Positions 1 to 11,104 of a stretch of 64,000 nucleotides of DNA are shown in pieces. The DNA comes from Hansfordia pulvinata (lineage: Eukaryota; Ascomycota; Sordariomycetes; Xylariales), in the NCBI GenBank assembly GCA_006538405.1, contig BJKQ01000010.1, positions 1,612,001 to 1,676,000 of the forward strand. The letters run 5' to 3'. The position numbers were made by a program, and so were the translations under genes. The notes beneath the pieces are model-generated. The model did no database searches, was not told the origin of the DNA, and saw nothing but the letters and a program-made list of their open reading frames with translations. Every line of letters begins with the position of its first letter. Within the stretch, counting starts at the first letter, position 1.

Positions 1-394
1 TCGCTGCTGTCGGCGCTGGCCATCGGCGCCTGCCTGACGCCGACGGACCCCATCCTGTCCCAGGCCGTGGCCAAGGGCCCCTTTGCCGACCAGTACGTCG
101 CGCGGCCCCTCCGGGAGATCATCTCGGCCGAGGCCGGGGCCAACGACGGCTTCGCCTCCCCGTTCCTCATGCTCGCCATCAACCTGCTGCGCAACGTCTA
201 CGGCGAGGGCACCGTCGGCGCCGCGCTGCGCGACTGGGTCGTCGGGACCCTGCTCTACATCGTCGCCCTCGGCATGGTCTACGGCGCTGTCGTCGGTCTG
301 TGTGCCCAGGCCGCGGTCAGATTCGCCCTACGGAGGCAGTGGGTTGACACGGAGGGCTATCTACTGTTCCCCACAGCTCTGGGTGTGAGTCCGC

Positions 395-425
<31 letters not shown>

Positions 426-1453
426 CATATATTTATATATATGGCAGCTCCTTCAATACCGCAGAGATGCTTGTGTATGCTGACTCATCCATCTCACGCA
501 GCTCTTTGTCCTCGGCACGTGCGGCGCCATCGGAGCCAGCGATCTCCTGGCCTGCTTCGTTGCCGGGTGTGTGCTGAACTGGGACGGGGAGTTCCTTGCC
601 GAGACGCAGCGGCGCCACGACGAGGTGAACTCGTCCATCGACGCCATCCTCAACATGGGCGGGTTCATGTACGTCGGAATTATGATCCCGTGGGACGAGT
701 TCCACCAGCCCGAGACCACCGGCATCACGTGGGCGCGTCTCCTGGGCCTGGGGCTGATGGTACTCGTTTTCCGACGGCTCCCGGCCATCCTGGTCACGTA
801 TAGAATGATGCCCCACGCCGTGCGCAGCTGGAGGGAGGCCCTCTTCATGGGCTACTTTGGGCCCATCGGCGTTGGTGCCGTCTTCTACCTCGAGCACACC
901 TTGCACATGTTCTACGCGGCCCTGGACTTCTCGGACGAGGACGACAAGCTGAAAGCAGCCATCAACCCGGGTAAGGCAGAAGAGAAGAGCGCCAGTCTTG
1001 AGCAGCCACCCCCAGAGCGATCGCTGATGCATTGACACCCCCCTAGTTGTGTACTTCCTCGTGCTCTTCTCCATCGTCGTTCACGGGGCCTCGACCCCTA
1101 TCCTCAGCCTCATCTATAGACTCCGGGGGGCCACCACCATCAAGGAAGATGCCGTCGAGTACAGCAAGCGCAGCGACGCAGTTGCTACGCCTCCAAACGC
1201 CATAGAGGCAGACAACGGCACCATCATTGCCTTCAACAGATTCGCCCGGCCGGCCCACCGCGCCGCGTCCCTCCCAGCCATCGTGAACACGCCCATGGCG
1301 GCGGCTACAGCCCCCTCGATTGCCGTCTCGACCCAGAAGCCGTCCCGGGTTGTCTTCAAAGAAGACGTGTTTCAACGACAACGACCACAAAACGGTGGCG
1401 AGGGGCCACAGGGGGTGGTAGATGGGGAGAACCTTGGCCGGAGACTGGAGTGA
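1..1453 (+). CDS. Na+/H+ antiporter (Nha1/Cnh1/Sod2 family), 5'-truncated by window
   Basis: Plasma-membrane antiporter that exports Na+ (and often K+) in exchange for H+, for salt and pH tolerance. Three exons fit: 1-384, 502-970 and 1047-1453, giving 419 residues with the N-terminus outside the window. The CPA1-type core is clear: a TPTDPILSQAV stretch near residue 13, where the acidic residue is the expected ion-binding site, then SAEAGANDGF, then several hydrophobic helices. The second exon opens LFVLGTCGAIGASDLLACF and the third carries the last membrane helix (VVYFLVLFSIVVHGASTP), followed by a cytosolic tail of about 100 residues, short compared with yeast Nha1. Intron 1 (385-501) contains a (TA)n microsatellite. 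Family assignment is firm; the exact orthologue is not decided because the start is missing. Confidence 0.88.
392..441. repeat. (TA)n microsatellite inside intron 1 of the antiporter
   Basis: A run of alternating A and T with a few interruptions fills much of the 117-base intron at 385-501. The intron still has good GTGAGT and CAG ends, so the repeat probably does not block splicing. Its length is likely variable between strains. Confidence 0.85.
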
Positions 1454-2867
1454 GAAAGAGACAACGGCAGCCCACGGACTAAGAAGCCCAGACCAAACCT
1501 CCACGTCCCGCATCGCTGCTTGCGTGCTTTTCTTCACCCATCATATGCAGGCTGCACCTGCTTATCAAGATAGACCACACATCCGCGTCTTGTCCCCCCT
1601 GGCGATTATTCCACATCAGACACACGGACGGGGTAGCTTGGGACTGCGAACGGACCACATGTGCTCTGGGTTGGGGTTTCGAGTATGCCCTCATAGCCCT
1701 GTACTGAGGCAAGGCTCACAACACGGCGACATGCGCCGATATTGCCCCTTCACTTGTTATATGGCGCAGCCGATGAGGAGCTACGGAGAAACGCGGGCTG
1801 AAGCCGGCGAGCCTGTTGGCCGTCGTTGAGCTCAGCAAGGCCCAGACAAGGGAACTGATAATATGAGTTCTTGGAAGAAAACACAAAGCATAGGACGCTT
1901 GGGGGCTGGGTTTACCTGACTCGCTCGGGTCTACAGCCAGGTAAACGATCTCTGAAATTGCTCGCACAGGGGCCGTCCCTGTCTCCCACAAGCTGCGACA
2001 GAGGAGCGTCGGTATGGGGACTTGGTGAACTGAAACCGATTCCTCCTCCCGCATGAGGCTGATACTGGGCGAGGAATGGGACTGGAAACAAACGGCTGTT
2101 CCCATGGGCTCGCGAGCTCTAGATGCCGCCAATGTCACATGATGCCCGTCGACTGTCGAAAAGGACCGCGTGACCCGAGGGCCTCTGCGCCAAATCGGGC
2201 CCGTTTCGCCGATTTTGCTACTGTGAGCGGACAGAACCGCCGATAGTTGCTGCGCCGGTCGATCCTTGCCCGCGCCCCAACCCAGAAGCAGGTTGGGGCT
2301 TCTTGCCAAGCGGCTCCTGCACGCGTCGCGCTCGTCAGCTCCACGGCGCATCTCGAGGGACATGACGTCGCTTTCCAGGGGGCGAGGTCGCGTCTCGGGG
2401 CGGTACGGCCCCTCCACTTCGACGGAGTTGGCTGTGAGGCGGACCCCCAACACCTGAGAAGCCACGCCGGCAGTGTCTGGAGCGCGCATTATCTGCATCC
2501 TGGTAGGCAGGTTAGCCTCTCAAATCCTGGGGAATGCGGGGGGTTCCCCGGATTGCCCCCCCAAGATCTAAGGGCACACGCTATAATCGCCCCAGACGGT
2601 GGTGCCCACCCAGCCAGCGTCTTGACCAAAGTGCCCCTTTTGATTCGTCCGCCTGAGGGCCTGGCCTCAGAGGCTGATGCTTCTTCCGGTCCGAAGGCCG
2701 CCGCGTGCGAAGGCAGAGCGTTGCCCGACCTGGCAAGCAAGAAAGGGTATAGATAGACGGATCCTCCCCGGATTCTCATAGTTGCTCATCCCAGGCAACC
2801 CAGCTTGCATCAAGTCTCTCTGCCAGCACGTCCCCTCCAAAGATCCGCTCTGTCCCTCGACTGGAAG
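1454..2867. other. Intergenic: antiporter 3' end and sugar-porter promoter
   Basis: No gene supported. Open frames here, including a 260-codon one on the minus strand at 1716-2498, have no recognisable protein character. The last 150 bases before 2868 are CT/CA-rich, as expected for a fungal 5' leader. Confidence 0.5.
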
Positions 2868-4820
2868 ATGGACAAAATCCAGGCCAAGCTCGGCGGTGAC
2901 GCCTTGGCCGAGCACGACGAGGAGGTCGTCGACATCAACCTGGACGAGCTGTCCTACGGGCCCAAGGGCTTGCGAGGCGTCTTCTCTTCCAGCTATGTCA
3001 CCGTCTGTGCCGGCTTCAGCGCCATTGGCGGCCTGTTATTTGGATATGAGTACGGAACTCTTGATTCGTCTCTGTACTCGTCTTTTGTGTGAAAACGCTG
3101 CTGACCTCCTCATTAGCCAGGGTCTGCTGTCTGTCACGTTGACCATGGACCAGTTCCTGGAGCGGTTCTATGAGATCGAAGAGTCTTACCCTGGCTCCGG
3201 GTTCTACAAAGGCCTGGTCACGGCCATGATAACACTCGGTGCCGCACTGGGTCAGTCGCTCCCCGTCGAGGGGGGTTTTCTCGAGTTGTAAAACGTTTGC
3301 TGACAGTGACACAGGTGCTTTCAACGCGGGATGGCTGGCGGATTGGCTCTCGCGCAAGTATGCCATCATGGTCTCGGTCGTCATCTTTATCATCGGCTCG
3401 ATCTTGCAGACGGCTGCCGTCAATTACGGCATGCTGACTGCTGGGCGGTTCATCGGAGGCATGGGGATGGGTGTGTAAGTGAAGACTGGCCGTGTAGCTT
3501 GCTGTTTCCCTCGGCCCGCCCTTGCTGACTGACTCCTTTGCTACAGACTCAGTGTCGTTGCGCCCATGTACATTTCCGAGATTTCGCCCCCCGAGATTCG
3601 TGGAACGCTGCTCACGTTCCAGGAGCTGAGCATCGTCGTGGGCATTGTCGTGTCCTACTGGGTGTCGTTCGGGACCAGGTACATCCAGGGTAGCTGGTCG
3701 TGGCAGCTGCCCTTTGTCCTGCAGATTGCGCCGGCGGTCTTCCTTGGGGCCGGCGCCATCCTGCTGCCCTTCTCGCCACGATGGCTGGCGAAGCAGGAGA
3801 GAGAGGAGGACGCGCTGCTGGAGCTCGCCAAGCTGAGACAGCTGCCCACCAACGACAACCGGGTCCAGAGAGAGTGGATGGAAATCATTGCCGAGTCCAA
3901 GTTCCAGAGGAAGGTCATGGCCGAGCGACACCCGACTCTGACGGGCACAAGCACCTCGGAAAAGGCCAAGCTGGAGCTGGCATCCTGGCTGGATTGCTTC
4001 AAGAAAGGATGCCTGAAGAGAACACACGTCGGAACCCTCATCATGTTCTTCCAACAGGTGAGTTGCTCCCGCTTAGCTTGTCCCGCGCCCGCCTCTGCCC
4101 TTCCCTTCCCTTCCCTTCCCTTGCCTTGCTGACTCGTGACGGGTGCAGTTCATCGGCATCAACGCGTTGATCTACTACTCGCCGACATTGTTCGGGACCA
4201 TGGGGCTTGACTACGAGATGCAGCTGATCCTGTCTGGCGTCCTCAACGTGACCCAGCTTGTGGGCGTCGCCACGAGTCTGTGGACGCTGGATCGGTTCGG
4301 TCGCCGCAACATGCTTCTCTTCGGCGCCTTTTCCATGGGCGTTGCGCACCTTGTCATTGCCGTCTTGGTGGGCAAGTTCTCGTACGACTGGAAGGCCCAC
4401 ACGACGGAAGGCTGGGTGAGCGTCGCGTTCCTGTTCCTGTTTATGCTGGCGTTCGGAGCGACCTGGGGTCCCGTGCCGTGGGCGCTGCCGTCCGAGATCT
4501 TCCCGTCGTCGTTGCGAGGCAAGGGCGTGGCTTTGTCTACGACGGTGACGTGGCTTGCCAACTTTGTCATTGGCCTCATCACGCCGCCGCTGATCCAAGA
4601 CACTGGGTACGGAGCCTATGTCTTCTTCGCCGTCTTCTGCGTGCTCGCGTTCACGTGGACCTTTCTCGTCGTGCCCGAGACCAGCGGCAAGACTCTGGAG
4701 CAGATGGACGAGGTCTTCAAGGACCGCAGCAACTCTGCGGACATTGCGACGAAGCAGCAGATCCTGTTCGATGTTGTGCGGGAGAAGACGCAAGGCGGGC
4801 GACGATGGGACGGCGCTTGA
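2868..4820 (+). CDS. MFS sugar porter (hexose/disaccharide transporter family)
   Basis: Twelve-helix sugar:H+ symporter or facilitator of the plasma membrane; the substrate cannot be read from sequence. Five exons fit without frame breaks: 2868-3049, 3117-3250, 3315-3474, 3547-4057 and 4149-4820, giving 552 residues, normal for the family. The splice at 3049/3117 restores the diagnostic GGLLFGYDQG at residues ~54-63, and 3474/3547 restores VLSVVAPMYISE. Other hallmarks are PEIRGT (~174), PFSPRWL (~233), a DRFGRR loop at 377-382, PSEIFPSSLRGKG before helix 11, and PETSGKTLEQMDEVF starting at 505. The ATG at 2868 is the first in-frame Met before the conserved domain with a suitable context. The tail is cytosolic and charged. 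Family is certain; a glucose-sensor role is unlikely because the tail is short. Confidence 0.93.
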
Positions 4821-4853
4821 ATGTCGGGCTCGGGCTCGGGCTCGGGCTCGGTT
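4821..4853 (+). repeat. Short GGGCTC hexamer tandem repeat after the sugar porter stop
   Basis: About four to five copies of a six-base GC-rich unit begin almost at the stop codon of the sugar porter. It is a simple repeat in the 3' UTR with no visible function. Confidence 0.8.
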
Positions 4854-5902
4854 CGTAGCTGTTGTCGCCGGCCCGACCGAGCGGGTCAGGTTTGGCTACC
4901 TCCTAGCCTAGCATATGGCACTGAGCCGAATGAGATGTATGAATGAATGAATGAATAAGCGATAACCTTGGAAGAGACGAGAACTATTTGAAGTCATGAG
5001 GGAGGCTGGAAATGTGATGGTGTGAACGTGAAGATGACTACCTACCACTTTAGGTAGAGACTGTCCTAAGTGAGGCCGCGATTGACGGTATCCAACAAGG
5101 TGCAGAGCGCGTACCTACCGCCTCAAGGTCCATACGGAGAGGTACCTGCATCATGATTACAGTACCTAACCTGACTTGATAAGCGGCTGCCCGGGGCTGG
5201 CTGTTCAGCCCAAACGTGAAGCCCGTAGTCAAAACGCCGAGGTCTGCCGGAATGGGGAGCAAGTACCTCCCAAGACATCCAGGGACCTAGAAGTACCGAG
5301 AGCGGGATCCATGGATGCAATGGATTGGAAGCGCGGGCGGGCCATCAAGGTACATGTACTTCCATGGGCGCGCCTAGCGCAGCAACCCACCAACCTCAGC
5401 GCCCTTACCGTACCCGTGCAACCCGCTGCAAGCCGCCCGCCCGCGTATGTACGGTGGATGAGGTCAGAGCAATTGGGTAGCTCGACGTTGGATCCTCCAC
5501 GCAAATCCAAAAGATAATTGCGCCATGCCGGCGATCCCCTCGGACTGACCTCGCAACGCCACCGCACACACCCGCACGACACTCCCCCGCCTTCAAACTC
5601 GCACCCGCGCCTCTCCATCAGCTACGCGTACCAGCTGGCGCTGCATCTGCCTTTCAACCGTCCCGCCCCCGCGCCGAACAGATACCGACACCGACCCGAC
5701 GCCGACGCCGACACCGGCCCCGGACCCGGCTCGATCCCGGCTCCGGCGCCAGAGCCGTCTGTCTCCTTCTGCGCCGCCGACGCCCGCGCAGTCGGGGCGC
5801 CGCTTCTGCGCCGTACTCCCCCTGCTGCGAACCGCTGCGGGCGACTACCATGAGCGGTAAACCGACCTGAACCGACGCATCCGACCAACCTAGCCGGGAG
5901 CC
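4854..5902. other. Intergenic: sugar-porter 3' region and Atm1 promoter/leader
   Basis: No gene supported. The 3' part (5520-5900) is strongly C-rich with imperfect GAC/CCG repeats, which fits the leader of the downstream Atm1 gene. Several short TACCTA/TAGGTA boxes occur around 5040-5170. Confidence 0.5.
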
Positions 5903-8193
5903 ATGATCACGAGAGCTCTCTCGCGCGCTGCCGGCAGCACGCCCTGCCCGCCTTGCCTGGGCCTGCGTCGACCGCAGCTCAGCTCGAGACCGCCCTTTGG
6001 CTCCAGCCCAATTGGTCGGGTCGCCGTGCTCGGCGCCTCCCAGCTTCTGAGCCGCCGCCTCCCGTTCGGCCTCCACGGCAGTGAAGCCCACGCAATCCGG
6101 TTCTACGCTTCCAAGGAGCTGCAGAAGACAGACAATCATGCCTCGGCAGCCTCCAAGAGTAAGGCCAAGCAGGCCGCGTCCAAGGACCCTCTGGCCGCCG
6201 TCGAGAAGACTGCCCAGGAGCAGCGCAAGGCGGACTGGGCCATCATGAAGGAGATGTCGCGCTATCTGTGGCCCAAGGGCAACCTGGACACGAAAATGCG
6301 CGTCTCCATCGCCGTGGCCCTACTGATAGGAGCCAAGGTGCTCAACGTACAGGTGCCCTTCTACTTCAAGAGCATTGTCGACTCGATGAACATCGGCATC
6401 GGCGACACCGGGGCCAACGCCGCCGTGCTGGCCGGCAGTATGATCCTGGCGTACGGAGCCGCGCGCATAGGGTCCACTGTCTTCCAGGAGCTGCGCAACG
6501 CCGTCTTTGCCTCGGTGGCGCAAAAGGCGATTCGAAGGGTCGCCTGCAACGTCTTTGACCACCTGTTGCGGCTCGACCTCAACTTCCACCTCAGCAAGCA
6601 GACGGGCGGGCTGACGCGCGCCCTCGACAGAGGCACCAAGGGCATCAGCTTCCTGCTCACCAGCATGGTCTTCCACATCATCCCCACAGCCCTCGAAATC
6701 AGCATGGTCTGCGGCATCCTGACCTACCAGTACGGGGCGCAGTTCGCTGCCATCACCGTGCTGACCATGGCCGGATATACTGCCTTTACCATCTGGACCA
6801 CTGCGTGGAGAACCAAGTTCCGAAGGCAAGCCAATGCCGCCGACAACCGAGCGTCGACCGTGGCTGTCGATTCGCTGATCAACTACGAGGCCGTCAAATA
6901 CTTCAACAACGAAAAGTTCGAGGTCATGCGCTACGACAAGGCCCTGCTGGACTACGAGAAGAGCTCCATCAAGGTGGCCACTTCCCTGGCCTTCCTCAAC
7001 AGCGGCCAGAACCTGATTTTCTCCAGCGCCCTCACCGCAATGATGTACCTGGCCTGCAACGGTGTCGCCAACGGCTCGTTGACTGTCGGAGACCTGGTCA
7101 TGGTGAACCAGTTGGTTTTCCAGCTATCCGTGCCTCTCAACTTCCTGGGGTCCGTGTACCGTGAGCTGCGGCAGTCTCTGCTCGACATGGAGACGCTCTT
7201 CAACCTGCAAAAGGTCAACGTCACCATCAAGGAGCCCGCCAACGCCGCCCCGCTGCAGCTCACCAAGGGCGGCGAGATCAAGTTCCAGAATGTCACTTTT
7301 GGCTACACGCCGGAGCGGCCCATCCTGCAGAACCTGAGCCTCACGATACCGGCGGGGAAGAAGGTCGCCATTGTGGGGCCCAGCGGCTGCGGCAAGTCGA
7401 CTCTGTTGAGGCTGCTGTTCCGATACTACGACGTCGAGAGTGGCCGCATCCTGATTGACGACCAGGACGTGCGGGACGTCAAGGTCGAGTCGCTCCGGGA
7501 GAACATCGGCGTGGTCCCGCAAGACACGCCGCTGTTCAACGACACGGTGGGCCACAACATCCGGTACGGCAACTTGGCGGCGGAGCAGTCGCGCGTCATC
7601 GCGGCGGCCAAGCGCGCGCGCGTGCACGACATCATCTCGAGCTGGCCCGACGGCTACGACACCAAGGTCGGCGAGCGGGGCATGATGATCAGCGGCGGCG
7701 AGAAGCAGCGGCTGGCCGTGTCGCGCCTCCTGCTCAAGGACCCGCCGCTGCTCTTCTTTGACGAGGCCACCAGCGCCCTTGACACGCACACCGAGCAGGC
7801 CCTCATGCAGAACATCAACAGCATCCTGCGCGAGAAGGCGCGCACCAGCGTCTTCGTCGCCCACCGCCTGCGCACCATTCACGACGCAGACCTCATTATC
7901 GTCCTGAGACAGGGCAGCGTCGCCGAGCAGGGCACCCACAAGGACCTGATCGATCAGGGCGGTCTGTACTCGGAGCTTTGGAGCGGTGAGTTGAGAGACC
8001 CCCCCACTTCCCCTGGTTTTTGTCCCCTTCTAATAAGACCCTGTCTGTTGGACCTGACTTTTGGCTCCCTTGCTAACTCCTCAATCTCCGCGATGCAGCT
8101 CAAGAAACACTGTTTGACGCCGATGGCGAGGAGAAGGCTGCTGGCGAGGGCTCGGGAGGGTCTGCAAGAGAAGACGGGCAACCTCGCGGTTGA
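5903..8193 (+). CDS. ATM1: Mitochondrial ABC half-transporter Atm1 (Fe-S cluster export, ABCB7 family)
   Basis: Inner-membrane exporter that delivers a glutathione/sulfur compound from the matrix for cytosolic Fe-S protein assembly. Two exons, 5903-7985 and 8099-8193, give 725 residues. Splicing is needed for the conserved end: it joins ELWS to [12 protein letters not shown]; reading through the intron gives an unrelated tail. The first ~100 residues are rich in Arg, Ser and Ala with almost no acid, a mitochondrial presequence. The membrane domain spans roughly 130-430, including the family-typical [17 protein letters not shown]. The nucleotide-binding domain has Walker [10 protein letters not shown] at 492-500, the [12 protein letters not shown] signature from 597, Walker [13 protein letters not shown] with Asp620, and a switch His in VAHRLRT. 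It is a half-transporter, so it should act as a homodimer. Identity is highly secure. Confidence 0.96.
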
Positions 8194-10455
8194 AAAGGGT
8201 GCAGAGTGCTCATTTATGTATATATCGGCTCGTGACCAATACTGAAACACCATCTTTGTCCACGATCAGCATGCGCCAATGTGCGGGCTTTCAACGAAGA
8301 AGAGTCAGCTATGCTATCTAGTACATGTCGAGCAATTGGAGTGAGTGCTACCGGCTTGGAACTATCAAAAGGTTGCGACAATACGCATACGTGCTAGTCA
8401 TCTGTGGCCGCAACATGCAATCCTCCTCATTAGCAGGCCCTGTAACCGGCAGTTTTCACCGGGGCCTCTGGGTACATGAACATATCAGTCGCGTGTGCAA
8501 GTCATGGAGACCACATCACACCGGGGCCTGGTCTGATGGGCTCTTTCACTGACTCTTGCCTGTCTCATTCTTCACTTTCCCGGCGTTCGAGCTGCTGACA
8601 GTACCCCTTGCTGGGCTGGCTGTCTGCGATGCAGCCGAGAAGCGAGGAGAGTGGAGCTTCGACGCCGCGCCGCCCATGCCGTGTAAGTTGTGGCCCTTTT
8701 AAAGAGTTTCAAAAAAGGGACTGAATTGGCTGACGAGTAAATCGAGGAGAAGACGACGCCGACGACACCGGGACAGGCGCGTGGAACCGACCGTCTATAA
8801 AGATCCCAGGGTGCATCAACGCGGCGCTGGCGTCGGGGCGCATGTCGAAATTATGCAGTGACACGGTGGGCAAAAGGAGTCAATGCGAGAGGGTTAAGCT
8901 CTTCATGGCGAGAGTCAGCTTATAACTGAAGCTGTGGGCTGAGACGCGACGCATACGGTGCAATTGGTGCATATCTCGCAGCAGCTGGCGGAAAAGGTCC
9001 AGTGCTGGTGTTGTGGAGGGGACGCGGGCGGCGGGGGTCGACTGCCCATTTGAAGGAGGGGGCGGGGTTCTGGCCGCGGGGAAGCGGGGCTTCAAGGTTA
9101 GGTGAGGTACCTTACTTTGCCCATTCCCCTCGGAACGTCCACAGCATCTGGTATCTCAGGTGCTCCCCGTCTTTGGTTTCAAAGATTGAATTAGAAAAAA
9201 AACATTCGGCAGGTGAGTTGGCGGCCCAACTTCGATGCGCCAGCTATTTTGCGGTCGCTCGGCGGCGAGGTTGACAACACCTCACTGCACTGCTGGGCAA
9301 GCCCAAAAGCAGCTTCTTGGACTCGACGCGCTGTTTAGCCGCCCATTGAGATGGGTTGTTCAAGGTAGCCCTTCTGGCAGAGGCAGGAGGACTGCCTACA
9401 TGTAGTACGGAGTAGATGATATATTCTGAGCTCATTGAGGGGAGGGTATTTTCCTACATGTATGTGATGACCTCTTAGTACATAACCACCGGGCTATCCC
9501 GCATCAGGGCCTTAATCAAACATGCTGATAAGTATCAAGAGCTACCTACTCGTACCCCTATGCAACTAAGTGCATTTCTAACTTGTTGCCCTCTTGTAGG
9601 TTGTCGGTGATATACGCGTACAACTGCCTCAGGTACCTGAGGCACCTAACTTACATGTACATACTTACGCGTACGGTATCTTAGGTGCCTCACTAGGTGC
9701 CTGCCTTACCTGACTCTTCCACTTCAGACTGGGCAGCATCACGTGGACGGTCCACTGTGCCACAGATCACAGTCCGGAAGATGCGATGATTCAGCCGAAA
9801 CTTCTAGGTACAGAGCTGACTCTTGCGACTACCGCGGGTAGTCGTCTCTCATCTTCATCCGCTTCCTCGTTTCCATTGTCAATCCCAGCTCCTTCACTAT
9901 TTCCGTTCTGACACTCTACATAACCCTACCATGCCAGCACATGAGCACATAGATCGTGCGGTCGCAGACGCGGCCGTCACGGAACCGTCGACGAGAGCGA
10001 CGAAGACGCCAACCCGCGCGTGCGAGTGGTCTCGGCCTGGGCCCTGAGAAGAAGCTATGCTTCGGAGGGGGAGCTCGAGACTGCTGCCCCGCGTTCGCAT
10101 TGCATCACTGCCAGCCTTCTGGGCTCCACACCGCCCGCAGCGGTACCAGCAACGAAAAACCGGGCCACTCACGCCCGTAGTCCGGTTTTTCGGCGGGGTG
10201 ACGACCTCCTCATCCGGCCACCATTGCCCTTCCCACCCGTCACTGCATTGACCGTTCCGTCCCAACCTCACGTACGATATCTGCTTGACCGCCCTGCACC
10301 CTGTTGAACGACGCGATCCTGCCTCCTCAATCGCTGTCTTACGCCCTGTTTGGTTCGATCTGCCTCGCATTGCCCCGCTCCGCGCTCGCTTCCTTTCGCC
10401 GGCCCCCAACGACCGAACGACGCACAGCGCCGCCATACACAGCTTTCAACTCACC
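8194..10455. other. Intergenic, 2.3 kb without a supported gene
   Basis: I see no convincing coding gene. Around 8630-8690 a short stretch bounded by a possible CAG acceptor and GTAAGT donor could be an exon, but no partner exons fit. The part at 9540-9720 is dense in TACCT/AGGTA boxes and palindromes and holds the first TACTCGTA site (9547). The last part is the CT-rich leader of the next gene. Confidence 0.45.
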
Positions 10456-11104
10456 ATGGCCGCCCTCAACCCCCAGACCGACACCCGCCAGCGGTTCACC
10501 GATGCTGCCCAGGAGCAGCCCATCCCCGACGATGCGCACGAGGTGTGGCGCGACCTGAACGTAGCCCTCAAGGAGCTGCAGAAGAAGCTCATCGACCACG
10601 ACGCCATGGCCGAGAACCGTACGCAGGCCTTCATGACCCCCGCCGCTAGCAAGAATAGGGTCTATTTCATGTGGGATTCTGTGAGCAGAACGCTGGTATG
10701 TCTCGATCTTTTTGCCCCCCTTTCCCGGCCGTGGACATGAAACATAGGCGAACAGCGCAAGGGGAGATTTCGCCCCCCCAAGAGTCCGACGATCCTACAA
10801 AGTCTACAAGACGCAGACCCTTACCAACTACGTCTCGCAGCCTGTCCTATACACGGTGCCCCCCAGGCTCAACAGCCGCGGCGAGATGGACCAGGAGCTT
10901 GCCAACCACTGGCTCCAGGACATTGTCGGCAAGGCTGCTTACCTGTGCCACCTGATCCTGGACACCACCCCAGGCGCCTTGAACAGGATGATGGAGCAGC
11001 TGTACCCGGACCAGAAGGGCAAGCACCCTGCCTTCGGCGACGATGTGGTCGAGCTCTGCAAGAAGATAGTATCGATCTGCGAGCGCGCCCTCAACACTGT
11101 CTAA
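10456..11104 (+). CDS. Hypothetical protein, about 198 aa, probably cytosolic
   Basis: I do not recognise the family. Two exons are supported: 10456-10695 and 10748-11104, with a 52-base intron. A donor at 10681 is an equally in-frame alternative that removes five residues. The start at 10456 has a good context (CTCACCATGGCC). The N-terminal half is polar with a predicted helix (VWRDLNVALKELQKKLIDHD), and the C-terminal half is balanced, with a YKTQTLTNYVSQPVLYTVPP segment and a helix ending LCKKIVSICERAL. There is no signal peptide or membrane segment. Codon use matches neighbouring real genes and the two halves read as one globular protein, so I take it as genuine, but no function is proposed. 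Confidence 0.7.

Noticed and set aside
7986..8245. Unspliced 780-residue version of Atm1
   Set aside because: The intron 7986-8098 has good ends, and splicing gives the family-typical AQETLF ending; the read-through tail is unlike any Atm1.
8325..8870. Possible small gene (short exon at about 8633-8690 with GTAAGT donor)
   Set aside because: Upstream and downstream exons cannot be placed and no protein family is suggested.
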